From the NCBI GenBank assembly GCA_019423685.1, contig JAHZAY010000022.1, forward strand, positions 1 through 10,222: a DNA stretch of 10,222 nt, written 5' to 3'. Position numbers and translations under genes: made by a program. Shown piece after piece: positions 1-6,449 of this stretch (the first letter of the stretch is position 1; the number at the start of each line of letters is the position of its first letter). This DNA is from Clostridiales bacterium (GTDB taxonomy: Bacteria; Bacillota; Clostridia; Oscillospirales; Ruminococcaceae). The notes beneath the pieces are model-generated. The model did no database searches. It was not told the DNA's origin and saw only the letters and a program-made list of their open reading frames with translations.

Positions 1-8
1 TTTATTGA

Positions 9-32
9 CCCCCAGTTGAACTGGGGGTTTTT
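9..32 (+). terminator. Intrinsic terminator of an off-window plus-strand gene
   Basis: A 7-bp GC-rich stem (9-15 with 21-27, CCCCCAG/CTGGGGG) with a 5-nt loop is followed directly by TTTTTC at 28-33. The T-tract lies on the plus-strand side, so it ends a transcript entering from the left edge. That gene is not in the window. It faces the minus-strand transglutaminase gene, so the two units converge here. Confidence 0.8.
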
Positions 33-56
33 CTTGCCTTTTCGGCGCCAACAAAG

Positions 57-91
57 CGCGGGAGCGAAGGAATGGTTCCTTCGCTCCCGCG
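57..91 (-). terminator. Hairpin terminator of the transglutaminase-like gene
   Basis: A perfect 16-bp inverted repeat (57-72 with 76-91) with a 3-nt loop lies 28 bp past the stop codon of the minus-strand gene. The T-rich stretch that follows on the minus strand is weak (GCTTTGTT), so this may be a less efficient terminator or a 3'-end-protecting hairpin. The stem itself is very stable. Confidence 0.65.
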
Positions 92-119
92 TCCAGTATC
101 TGTATTCTTTTTACCTGTT

Positions 120-1184
120 TTATCCTTTTTGGTAGAAGGCGGCGATATTGTCGGTCGTAATCTTCCACGGGCAGTGCTCGTCGATCAGATCCTTTGCCGT
201 CAGACAGATGGTGTTGTCCCCGACCAGATCCTTGTCCTCACAAGAGTCGATGGCCTTGACAAAATAGAACAGTTTGTTGCTCATAAAGGCCAGCAGCGCC
301 ATCATGTCCAACCCCTCGCCCTTTCTGTTGGCGTTCTCATTGATGTGCAAGTCGGCGTGATCGATCAGCGCCTGGCGCAGCTCGATGAGGGACAGCGGTG
401 TCTGATCCCGATAAAAGACCAGGTCGTTGGTCGGGTCGAGCATCACCCATTTTGCAAGCTCCTCGACAAAGGCCTCGCAGACCACATGGACATCTCCGTG
501 GATTGGCCGGCACTCCACCGCACTTGCACGGTAGCCGCAGGCACGCAGCAGGCCCGCCAAAATCATGGCGATGCCGCGGCAGTTTGTGTGGTGGTTGTGC
601 TGCAGGGCATATTCGATCTGGGCAACGGTACCGCAATGCTCCTGGTCGTGGGTATAGTTGACCCCGTCCTGCTGGATGAGGTGGCAAAGGCTGTCCATGA
701 CGGCAAGGCAGCCCGCAAAGCCGCGGTGAGGCTCCGCCATTTCGATTCCCACCTTTTTGGCATAGTCCAGCACCTGCGAATCGCACAGCGCATAGTGCAG
801 CTGCCCCTCAACCGGCTCGTCGGTGTACTCCTGGTGCGCTTGCAGAGCGCGGATGTTGGGTTCCGGCACCACAACGTGGTGGTCTGCAAGGCCGGCAAGC
901 TCGCTCACCTGCTTCCATTGCAAATCCTTGTGAAAGTGGATGCTCGGGACATCAAAGCTGCCATTTCCCGCCGCAAGGTCCAGCTGGATGTTGCTGGGCA
1001 TACCGTTGAGCAGCACGGTGATGTTGACCTTTTGGCCGTCGATCTGCGTGGTCTCACAGTCGTTGTTCATGTCCCCGATATCGATGAAGGACAGCTGGCT
1101 AAATGGTTGCCCATCCTTTTGACCGAGATGAATCCACCCTTTGCCAATTCCGAGATCGGTCTCATACGTTCCTTGCGTTTTCAT
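120..1184 (-). CDS. Transglutaminase-like cysteine protease-fold protein
   Basis: This 354-residue protein has a C-terminal transglutaminase-like core. Residues 201-206 (NCRGIA) carry the nucleophile Cys202, DVHVVCEAF carries His233, and VMLDPTND carries Asp250, in the order and spacing of the Cys-His-Asp triad of this superfamily. Bacterial members are usually peptidases or amide-bond hydrolases rather than cross-linkers. Residues 1-140 form a separate, probably beta-rich N-terminal region that I do not recognise, and about 100 residues follow the triad. There is no signal peptide or membrane segment, so it is probably cytosolic. The start is supported by AGGGAG about 11 bp upstream of the ATG. 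It has its own strong promoter (1265-1293) behind the permease terminator, so it is a neighbour of the permease-hydrolase operon rather than clearly part of it. The substrate is unknown. Confidence 0.85.
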   Translation of the reverse strand: MKTQGTYETDLGIGKGWIHLGQKDGQPFSQLSFIDIGDMNNDCETTQIDGQKVNITVLLNGMPSNIQLDLAAGNGSFDVPSIHFHKDLQWKQVSELAGLADHHVVVPEPNIRALQAHQEYTDEPVEGQLHYALCDSQVLDYAKKVGIEMAEPHRGFAGCLAVMDSLCHLIQQDGVNYTHDQEHCGTVAQIEYALQHNHHTNCRGIAMILAGLLRACGYRASAVECRPIHGDVHVVCEAFVEELAKWVMLDPTNDLVFYRDQTPLSLIELRQALIDHADLHINENANRKGEGLDMMALLAFMSNKLFYFVKAIDSCEDKDLVGDNTICLTAKDLIDEHCPWKITTDNIAAFYQKG

Positions 1185-1208
1185 CTTTTGTCACTCCCTC
1201 TTGTGGAA

Positions 1209-1251
1209 AGTTGCCCATCCCGCCGCATCCTCTTAGCTAGGTTTGGCAACT
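1209..1251 (-). repeat. Inverted repeat in the leader of the transglutaminase-like gene
   Basis: AGTTGCC at 1209-1215 and GGCAACT at 1245-1251 are perfect 7-bp inverted copies separated by 29 nt. They lie just downstream of the predicted start of the minus-strand transcript. They could close a hairpin at the 5' end of the mRNA or serve as paired operator half-sites. The function is inferred only from position. Confidence 0.4.
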
Positions 1252-1264
1252 GTTTTTCTCTTAT

Positions 1265-1293
1265 ATTATAACAAGAAGCATTTCTCCTGTCAA
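1265..1293 (-). promoter_or_regulatory. Consensus sigma-A promoter of the transglutaminase-like gene
   Basis: On the minus strand TTGACA (1288-1293) and TATAAT (1265-1270) are separated by exactly 17 bp (1271-1287). Both hexamers match the housekeeping consensus fully. Transcription should start near 1258, leaving a leader of about 75 nt before the ATG at 1184. This suggests constitutive or repressor-controlled high expression. Confidence 0.88.
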
Positions 1294-1313
1294 AACCACT
1301 TCGCCGCAAAAGC

Positions 1314-1350
1314 AAAAGGGGCACCCAGAAACCTTCCGGGTGCCCTTTTT
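1314..1350 (-). terminator. Terminator of the hydrolase-permease operon
   Basis: An 8-bp stem, GGGCACCC (1319-1326) with GGGTGCCC (1338-1345), has an 11-nt loop. It lies 18 bp beyond the permease stop codon. Read on the minus strand it is followed by CCTTTTGCTTTT. On the plus strand it is followed by TTTTTG, so it could act in both directions. It sits between the permease gene and the promoter of the next gene. Confidence 0.85.
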
Positions 1351-1362
1351 GTGTTGGGGGTG

Positions 1363-2733
1363 TTAGAAGCCTTTATTAATATCCTCTGGTGTCAGCGTAA
1401 TCAGTTGATGCTCTTTGGGGTCTTTCTTTCTGTATTGCGCCATAACGATATACAGGACGACGCCCAGCAAGCAATAGATCAGCAGCGAGATGTATCCGCC
1501 AATTGCCAGTTCCAGGCAGGAACCGATGATGACCCAAATGGAAACAGCCATGCCGACAAGGAACATCAAGTTGCCGAATGGAACCTTGTATGGGCGCTTC
1601 CATTCTGGATGTTTCTTTCTCAAAACCAGCGCATCCAGGCAGCACATAAAGTAAACGATTCCCGCTGCGATGCAGGATACCGCATAAATGTACTGTACCC
1701 AGTTATCTCCGCTGAAAATGCAGAAAAAGATGGTGAATACCAATACGGTGAAGTTTGCAACGATTGGCTGGCCCTTGCTGTTGAGTTTACCGAAAACTTT
1801 CGGCAGCTGGTTGAGCTGAGCAGCTCCATAGAGCACGCGGGCCGAGGAGGTCCAGAATCCCATCAGGGTGGTGACGGCGTGCAGGACACCTGCGGCAATC
1901 GCCAGGAATGCGAGGAATTTTGGCATCGAGTATATGTTGATAAATTCCGGCTCCGGCATATTCATCGCCGCAACAACGTCCCAGGATCCCATGCCGCCGA
2001 TGGCCATGACGACAACAAAATAGAGGATGGCCGGCACAAACAGAGCGGACAGGATGACCTTCCACATCTTGCTTGCCGGGAAGTTGGTCTCCTCAATCAT
2101 GGTGGGGGTCATCTCAAAGCCGATAAACTTCAGCGAGAAAACGGCCATTGCCACAAAGACGCCCTTAAATCCCTGTGAGAAGAAGCCGCCGTTTGCGGTG
2201 AGATTTGCCGGCTCCCAATGTCCGCTCAGAAACAGTGAGATGCTGACAATCAGGGACATAATAATCATGGCAAAGAAAAAGATGTTTGCCAGAGAACCGG
2301 TGACGCCTACGTTAAAGTTGGAGATGATAAACCACAAGACGACGATCGCGATGGCAATCCAAACCTCTGCGCCTTTTGGAATCGGTACAAAGTAGCCGAT
2401 GGCGGTGATGAAGATGAAGGCCATCATCGGAGGCTCAACGACCTGTACCAGGAACATCATCCATTGGGTTGCAAAACCAACCTTGTGTCCAAAGGCGCTG
2501 GTCGTCCAGATGTCGACCGAGGACGCAAAGGGGAGCATTGAGGTCAGTTCCGAAAAGGTAAGGCCGACCGGAATCAGCAGGATGGCCAAAATCGGAAAGA
2601 TGACCGCCGCGCCTGCACCGGTAACCGAAAACCAATACGGCGCTTCCGCAAGCCATCCGCCGATTACAGCGCCGGAAGCCAGTGCGATCATGGACACAAA
2701 ACTAAGATTTCTTTTTAACTTTTGTTCTCCCAT
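1363..2733 (-). CDS. APC-superfamily amino acid/amine permease
   Basis: This is a 456-residue integral membrane transporter with about 12 hydrophobic segments (roughly 12-32, 40-64, 86-112, 124-142, 148-170, 190-208, 227-247, 271-296, 327-345, 348-370, 386-408, 410-432). The length is normal for the APC amino acid-polyamine-organocation family. The first helix has the family's glycine-rich unwound motif (SGAVIGG, 20-26). The segment around 203-215 (FIGFEMTPTMIEE) matches the helix-6 substrate-site region with its conserved GFE. The C-terminal tail is polar and cytosolic. The likely role is import, or exchange, of an amino acid or related amine. It follows the cysteine hydrolase gene by 24 bp and has its own ribosome binding site (AAGGGAG), so the two are almost certainly co-transcribed. 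The substrate cannot be read from the sequence; it is probably the compound, or the precursor of the compound, that the hydrolase cleaves. Confidence 0.92.
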   Translation of the reverse strand: MGEQKLKRNLSFVSMIALASGAVIGGWLAEAPYWFSVTGAGAAVIFPILAILLIPVGLTFSELTSMLPFASSVDIWTTSAFGHKVGFATQWMMFLVQVVEPPMMAFIFITAIGYFVPIPKGAEVWIAIAIVVLWFIISNFNVGVTGSLANIFFFAMIIMSLIVSISLFLSGHWEPANLTANGGFFSQGFKGVFVAMAVFSLKFIGFEMTPTMIEETNFPASKMWKVILSALFVPAILYFVVVMAIGGMGSWDVVAAMNMPEPEFINIYSMPKFLAFLAIAAGVLHAVTTLMGFWTSSARVLYGAAQLNQLPKVFGKLNSKGQPIVANFTVLVFTIFFCIFSGDNWVQYIYAVSCIAAGIVYFMCCLDALVLRKKHPEWKRPYKVPFGNLMFLVGMAVSIWVIIGSCLELAIGGYISLLIYCLLGVVLYIVMAQYRKKDPKEHQLITLTPEDINKGF

Positions 2734-2757
2734 ACTTCTCTCCCTTTCAAATGATTT

Positions 2758-3447
2758 CTATCGGATTGCTTCCAGCAGCTCCTCGGTATTGATGACGTGG
2801 CAGTAGATGTTGTTGAGGATCTCCAGCTCGTTGTCCTGAATCCGCTGGGTGGAGGCCATGCACGCATCCTCGATCAGCCACACTTTAAAGCTTTCATCTG
2901 CAAGGCTTCTTACCGTGCCGGAAACACACTGGTCGGTCAGCACGCCGGTGCAGACTACCGTATCGATCCCCATATTCCGCAGCCACAGGCGCAGCGGTGT
3001 GCCGGTCAATACGCTGTCGGTGGTCTTGGTTACGACCAGCTCATCCTCCATCGGCGCCAATTCTGGAACAATCTCTGCGGAAGGGGCGCCCGGAGGGAGA
3101 AGCAGTTCGTTGTAGCCGGTAGCCTTCTGGTCCAAAGAGCGGTCGCTTCCGTCCTTCTTCTGGCACTGAATTTTTGCAAAGCACACCTCCATCCCCTGTT
3201 CGCGGAACGCCTTGAGCAGCTTTGCATTGTTGGGGATAACAACCTGGTCGATCTTCTGATAGAATGGCTCCCAGCGCTCTGCCTCCTTTTTCTGCTCCTC
3301 GGTCGGGTTTTCATAGACGGGGCGGGTGATAAAGACGTGCTGCATATCAATGACCAGCAGCGCTGTCTTTTTCTTGTCAATGACAATCTCCCCCATGTCC
3401 ATGTCGTTTTCATAGTAGAAGGACACATACCTGTTGTTTACTCTCAT
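2758..3447 (-). CDS. Isochorismatase-family cysteine hydrolase
   Basis: This 229-residue cytosolic enzyme is of the isochorismatase-like (cysteine hydrolase) superfamily. All three catalytic residues are visible: Asp34 in LLVIDMQ, Lys141 in VVTKTTDS and Cys174 in GVLTDQCV, preceded by the family's cis-peptide loop. The motif SVLTGTPLRLWLRNMGI (145-161) is also typical. A catalytic Cys marks an amidohydrolase-type member (N-carbamoylsarcosine amidase, biuret hydrolase, ureidoacrylate hydrolase or nicotinamidase group) rather than a true isochorismatase. The substrate is not determined. The N-terminal extension of about 25 residues before the core strand is somewhat long. The ATG has a good site (GTGAGGAG) upstream. 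It is the first gene of an operon with the APC permease, divergent from the PocR two-component system, which fits an inducible uptake-and-hydrolysis pathway for a nitrogen compound. Confidence 0.9.
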   Translation of the reverse strand: MRVNNRYVSFYYENDMDMGEIVIDKKKTALLVIDMQHVFITRPVYENPTEEQKKEAERWEPFYQKIDQVVIPNNAKLLKAFREQGMEVCFAKIQCQKKDGSDRSLDQKATGYNELLLPPGAPSAEIVPELAPMEDELVVTKTTDSVLTGTPLRLWLRNMGIDTVVCTGVLTDQCVSGTVRSLADESFKVWLIEDACMASTQRIQDNELEILNNIYCHVINTEELLEAIR

Positions 3448-3505
3448 TTTGCTCTCCTCACTTTCTTAGGTTAAAAAGTTTTTGCTTTACCGTTTGCTTT
3501 TCTTT

Positions 3506-3534
3506 ATCATAGCAAAACCATTTTCAAATTGCTA
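3506..3534 (-). promoter_or_regulatory. Predicted promoter of the hydrolase-permease operon
   Basis: On the minus strand a -10 box TATGAT (3506-3511) lies 17 bp from TAGCAA (3529-3534), a poor -35 match. A good -10 with a weak -35 is typical of promoters that need an activator. The predicted transcript would have a leader of about 50 nt before the ATG at 3447. Confidence 0.5.
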
Positions 3535-3535
3535 T
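3509..3535. repeat. Perfect inverted repeat over the operon promoter
   Basis: ATAGCAA (3509-3515) and TTGCTAT (3529-3535) are perfect 7-bp inverted copies with a 13-bp gap, so their centres are 20 bp apart, about two helical turns. One arm covers part of the predicted -10 and the other the -35. This is a candidate operator; which protein binds it is unknown. The AraC-type regulator next door is the obvious candidate, but a repressor would fit the position better. Confidence 0.5.
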
Positions 3536-3597
3536 ACTCTTTGGCACAGCGGACAATTCCTGCAAAGTATCACAAAAATATCGCCAAATGTTTACAT

Positions 3598-3656
3598 TTT
3601 TTGCTCTATTTTTAATACTTTTTGCGATTGCCTTTTCCTTATGGCAATTTTATATT
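3598..3656 (+). promoter_or_regulatory. Promoter and possible operator of the two-component operon
   Basis: TTGCCT (3628-3633) and TATATT (3651-3656) are separated by 17 bp and would start transcription near 3663, giving a leader of about 40 nt. ATTGCC (3627-3632) and GGCAAT (3643-3648) form an inverted repeat inside the promoter. Upstream, TTTTTGC occurs at 3598-3604 and 3619-3625, 21 bp apart. These may be regulator sites for autocontrol; binding is inferred. Confidence 0.5.
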
Positions 3657-3700
3657 AAGATAAAAGGGAAGAACAGCATCTCAGAAAGGAGCCTTTTGAT

Positions 3701-4453
3701 ATGTGGAAAGTATTGATTGCCGATGATGAAAACATAGAGCGCCGCTATCTTGTCACCCTGTTCAAAAGGCACCCCGATCTCTTCCAGGTTGTGGGAGAGG
3801 CCAAAAACGGAAAAGAGGTGCTGCAAAAGGTGGCCGAACACTCCCCCGATGTGATCATCATGGACATCAACATGCCGTTTATGGACGGGCTGACCACTGC
3901 CCACCAAATTAAGGAGCAGTCCCCCGACACCATCATCCTGCTCAATACCGCCTATGCCGAATTTGAATTTGCAAAAAAGGCGATCGATTATGGCCTGGAC
4001 GCCTATCTCCTAAAGCCCGCCAAAGAATCCCAGATCTTGCAGGCCATCCAAAATTGCGCCCTAAAGCAGCACAGAAAGCCCTCTCCTGCCTCTTTGCCCC
4101 TCCCCAACCTCATGCAGATCCCCCAGGACAGCTCCTGTGATCCGGTGAAAGCCATTGTAGACTACATCGACAGAAACTTTCACCAGGACATCACCCTCCA
4201 GCAAATCGCAAAGATGGTACACTTTAGCCCCTCCTATATCTCCAGAATTTTTCACCTCAGACAGGGGCTTACCATCAAGGCCTACATCACCCAAAAGAGG
4301 CTGGAGAGCGCCAAGTACCTGCTTGAGCAGACCGATCTGAGCATCCAGGAAATTGCTTCCTACTGTGGGTTTGGCACCACGCCCAACTTTAACCGCGTAT
4401 TCAAACTGCACGCCGGCATCACCCCGCTGGAATACCGCCACCAGCACACCTAG
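3701..4453 (+). CDS. YesN-like response regulator with AraC-type DNA-binding domain
   Basis: This 250-residue transcription factor has two domains. The receiver domain (about 1-120) shows the acidic pair Asp8-Asp9, the phospho-acceptor Asp55 in IIMDINMP, Thr83 in LNTAYAEF and Lys105 in LLKPA. After a proline-rich linker (about 125-145), residues 150-247 form an AraC/XylS-type domain with two helix-turn-helix units, the second containing DLSIQEIASYCGF followed by FNRVFKLHAGITPLEYR. This is the full set for a phosphorylation-controlled DNA-binding protein, usually an activator. AGAAAGGAG upstream of the ATG supports the start. The sensor kinase gene begins 12 bp downstream. It is transcribed away from the hydrolase-permease operon, making that operon the likely target; it may also control itself. 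The target is inferred from gene position only. Confidence 0.95.
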   Translation: MWKVLIADDENIERRYLVTLFKRHPDLFQVVGEAKNGKEVLQKVAEHSPDVIIMDINMPFMDGLTTAHQIKEQSPDTIILLNTAYAEFEFAKKAIDYGLDAYLLKPAKESQILQAIQNCALKQHRKPSPASLPLPNLMQIPQDSSCDPVKAIVDYIDRNFHQDITLQQIAKMVHFSPSYISRIFHLRQGLTIKAYITQKRLESAKYLLEQTDLSIQEIASYCGFGTTPNFNRVFKLHAGITPLEYRHQHT

Positions 4454-4465
4454 GAGGAATTTGTT

Positions 4466-5668
4466 ATGTCCACATTTGACCTTCGATCGATCATCACCGA
4501 GGAATTCCAGAATGAGATCCAGGATTCTTTCGCCTACGCCACCGGCTTTGGCGTCGTATTTACCGATGCCGAGGGAAACCACATCGGACCCGGCGGAAAT
4601 TTCTGCCGCTTTTGCAACAAGATCAACGAAACTCCCGAGGGAGCACACTATTGCAGCCTCTCCAACAAACACGCCATCGAGTTGGCTCTGGCGGCCAAGA
4701 GGCCCAGCATCTATATCTGCCACGCGGGACTGGTCAACATCGAAATTCCGCTGATCTATGAAAACCAGTGCGTGGGCGCGATCACGGCCGGACAGGTGCT
4801 GTGCAACGAGGACAACATCTACCCACAGGACGAGATTGCATCGGAGATCAACTGGTTGGCCGATCCACAGCTGGCCTCCTTTTACAGCGAGATCGAGGTG
4901 ATGGACCGGCACAGAATCGAAGCGACGACCACCGCCCTGTCCAACCTGACCAACTATGTGATCCAAAAGCTGGCCTACTCGCAGATTCAGGAGCAGCTTG
5001 CAAAGCAGTCAGAAGCGCTGATTAAGGCGGAACACCAACTGAAAATTGCACAGCTGGACGCACTGCAAAAACAGGTCACGCCGCACTTTATCTTCAACGT
5101 CATCAACTCTATCTCGCGCCTGCTTTCCCTAAAGGAATACGACACTGCCGAACAGATGCTGACCTCCTTTGCCCAGATGCTGCGCTACACCCTGTCGAAT
5201 ATGAAGATGTCTGTCCTGCTGGAAGAGGAGCTCGAATACATCCAAAATTACCTCACCATCCAAAAGATGCGCTTTGGAGATTGCATCGACTATCAAATCG
5301 AGTGCGACAAGGAGATCCAGTCGCTGAAGATCCCCTTTTTCTCCATCCAACCGCTGATAGAAAACTCGATTAAACACGGGTTGCTCTCCAACCAGAAGGG
5401 CGGCACCGTTTCTCTGCGCTGCAAAAAGCATGGAGATTGCGTCACCATCACTGTCGAAGATACCGGCTCAGGGATTGCGCAGGATCAGCTGCAATTCATT
5501 CGCTCCACTCTGCTTTCCCCGGAACCCACACAAAACGAGCACGTCGGCCTGCAAAATTGCTATCGCCGGTTTCTGCTCATGTTTGAAGAGGACTTTCATT
5601 TTTCAATTGAGAGCACCGTCAACTGCTCAACCACCGTCACCATCACCCTTTCCCACCCCATGCCGTAG
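4466..5668 (+). CDS. Soluble sensor histidine kinase with PocR ligand-binding domain
   Basis: This 400-residue kinase is the partner of the preceding response regulator. Residues about 8-165 match the PocR ligand-binding domain family: FCRFC (Cys47, Cys50), HYCSLSN (Cys63) and YICHAGLVNIEIPLI (Cys85-His86), then VGAITAGQVL. A helical coiled segment (165-203) leads into a LytS/YesM-type His-kinase domain, with phospho-acceptor His207 in QVTPHFIFN. The ATPase domain shows the N-box PLIENSIKHGL (296-306), the G1 motif EDTGSGI (331-337) and a GLQN motif near 361. There are no membrane segments, unlike most YesM-type kinases, so it should sense an intracellular signal. PocR domains are thought to bind small organic molecules; the conserved Cys residues could bind a metal or cofactor. 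The AGGAGG site overlaps the stop codon of the regulator gene, so translation is probably coupled. Confidence 0.93.
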   Translation: MSTFDLRSIITEEFQNEIQDSFAYATGFGVVFTDAEGNHIGPGGNFCRFCNKINETPEGAHYCSLSNKHAIELALAAKRPSIYICHAGLVNIEIPLIYENQCVGAITAGQVLCNEDNIYPQDEIASEINWLADPQLASFYSEIEVMDRHRIEATTTALSNLTNYVIQKLAYSQIQEQLAKQSEALIKAEHQLKIAQLDALQKQVTPHFIFNVINSISRLLSLKEYDTAEQMLTSFAQMLRYTLSNMKMSVLLEEELEYIQNYLTIQKMRFGDCIDYQIECDKEIQSLKIPFFSIQPLIENSIKHGLLSNQKGGTVSLRCKKHGDCVTITVEDTGSGIAQDQLQFIRSTLLSPEPTQNEHVGLQNCYRRFLLMFEEDFHFSIESTVNCSTTVTITLSHPMP

Positions 5669-5732
5669 TCCCACTCTCCATTGCCCCATTCTATGCCCGT
5701 TGCAATGCCATCATGTCTTGCCCCCTTGTAAC

Positions 5733-5748
5733 GCAGGCAACCGCCTGC
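5733..5748. repeat. Small GC-rich hairpin after the kinase gene
   Basis: GCAGGC (5733-5738) and GCCTGC (5743-5748) form a 6-bp stem with a 4-nt loop in the 3' region of the kinase gene, upstream of the main terminator. There is no T-tract right after it. It could stabilise the mRNA 3' end, or have no role. Confidence 0.3.
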
Positions 5749-5768
5749 TCGATTCTTTCCACCTGAAA

Positions 5769-5825
5769 AAAAAGGAACGCCCACCTGTCCCAAAGGACCA
5801 ATCTGGTGGCGTTCCTTTTCTATTT
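5769..5825. terminator. Bidirectional intrinsic terminator
   Basis: Arms 5770-5785 and 5805-5819 pair over 15 bp with one bulged C, around a loop of 19 nt that holds a small GTCC/GGAC hairpin. The plus strand continues with TTTTCTATTTTT, ending the two-component operon about 100 bp after the kinase stop. The minus strand continues with eight Ts, so it can also end transcripts of the broken small gene from the right. Confidence 0.85.
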
Positions 5826-5938
5826 TTATATAAAGTGCCGCTTACGCTTCCCCAGCACCTATGTCCGCGCTCCCAGCAGAAAGAGGTTCCGGCTAATGGG
5901 AAAAAGAGGAACTGGTCTGCGCAGATGAGGTTACCCGC

Positions 5939-6284
5939 TTATCTTTTAAAAAAGCGTTTCTCTATTTCTCCGAGGTCCATCAACCTGGATTCTATTGCTC
6001 CTCTGCTTCTCCCATGCGCTTTGGCTATGGCAGAGAGCGTCATTATCTGCACGATACTCCTGTAGCAGCTGTTCTTCCTCCTCCTGTGTCCACGGTTTCC
6101 ACGCATTTTGTGGTTGGCTTTTTTTCTTTTCCAACAACGGATTGACCTCATTTAAAACGCAATACAGCGCTCGAATCATCTCTGCTTGATTGCACACACA
6201 ATTTTCCGCAAGGACTTCCCCTGTAAACGGATTGATTCCCTGCGCTAGCGCACTCAACAGTTCAATTGCTCTTGCAAGATCCAT
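5939..6284 (-). pseudogene. Frameshifted small SANT/GcrA-like DNA-binding protein
   Basis: The first 80 residues, in one frame from the ATG at 6284, give a protein starting MDLARAIELLSALAQGINPF and reaching PWTQEEEEQLLQEYRAD. The continuation (MTLSAIAKAHGRSRGAIESR, then LMDLGEIE) lies in another frame. Dropping one A of the AA at 6043-6044 joins the two into a 114-residue protein. The W-T-x-E-E...IA..HGRS.GAI..RL pattern is a helix-turn-helix like that of GcrA or SANT/Myb-type proteins, and I recall similar small proteins of unknown role in Firmicutes. The N-terminal half contains INPFTGEVL and Cys29/Cys31. Without the repair, the frame runs through a nonsense C-terminus. A promoter is intact at 6329-6357, so this is a recent mutation or a sequencing error. 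AAGAAGGG lies about 10 bp before the ATG. Confidence 0.8.
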
Positions 6285-6328
6285 ACTCCACCAACCCTTC
6301 TTCTAAAGCTTATCCGGTTTCTATCTAC

Positions 6329-6357
6329 ACTATAGCATAAATATCTTGTGTTCTCAA
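6329..6357 (-). promoter_or_regulatory. Sigma-A promoter of the frameshifted small gene
   Basis: On the minus strand TTGAGA (6352-6357) and TATAGT (6329-6334) are separated by 17 bp, each one base off consensus. The start of transcription would be near 6322, about 38 nt before the ATG at 6284. Confidence 0.7.
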
Positions 6358-6390
6358 CAACATTTTGATCAAATTGTGGAGTAAAGTTTC

Positions 6391-6449
6391 GAAAAAAGGC
6401 AGCAAAGGCAAAGGCAGCAAACAGGGGAAGTCCTGTTTGCTGCCTTTGC
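6391..6449 (-). repeat. Long hairpin with duplicated arm and T-tract
   Basis: An 18-bp perfect stem (6408-6425 with 6432-6449) has a 6-nt loop. The sequence AAGGCAGCAAA occurs twice on the left, at 6396-6406 and 6411-6421, so the right arm can pair with either copy. On the minus strand the outer copy runs straight into TTTTTT (6392-6397), giving a terminator-like alternative structure. No minus-strand gene to the right needs a terminator here. It may be the 3' end of a small RNA, a relic, or one copy of an interspersed intergenic repeat. Confidence 0.55.

Noticed and set aside
72..1271. Long plus-strand reading frame antisense to the transglutaminase-like gene
   Set aside because: It has no ribosome binding site or domain, and the opposite strand has a complete catalytic triad, promoter and start site.
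1243..2178. 311-codon plus-strand frame antisense to the permease
   Set aside because: It crosses a terminator and a promoter of the other strand and its translation is a mirror of the permease codons.
3481..3500. Catabolite-repression (cre-like) site in the operon leader
   Set aside because: The minus-strand sequence matches only the centre of the consensus and misses both ends.
3541..3566. Sigma-54-type promoter suggested by TTGGCAC and a downstream TGC
   Set aside because: The GG and GC pairs are not 10 bp apart as sigma-54 requires, and no sigma-54 activator is nearby.
6036..6056. Programmed frameshift in the small SANT-like gene
   Set aside because: There is no slippery heptamer, stimulatory structure or Shine-Dalgarno-like element at the right spacing; a plain indel is simpler.
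6396..6449. CRISPR or tandem-repeat array
   Set aside because: Only two copies of an 11-mer are present with no spacer pattern; it is a hairpin with a duplicated arm.
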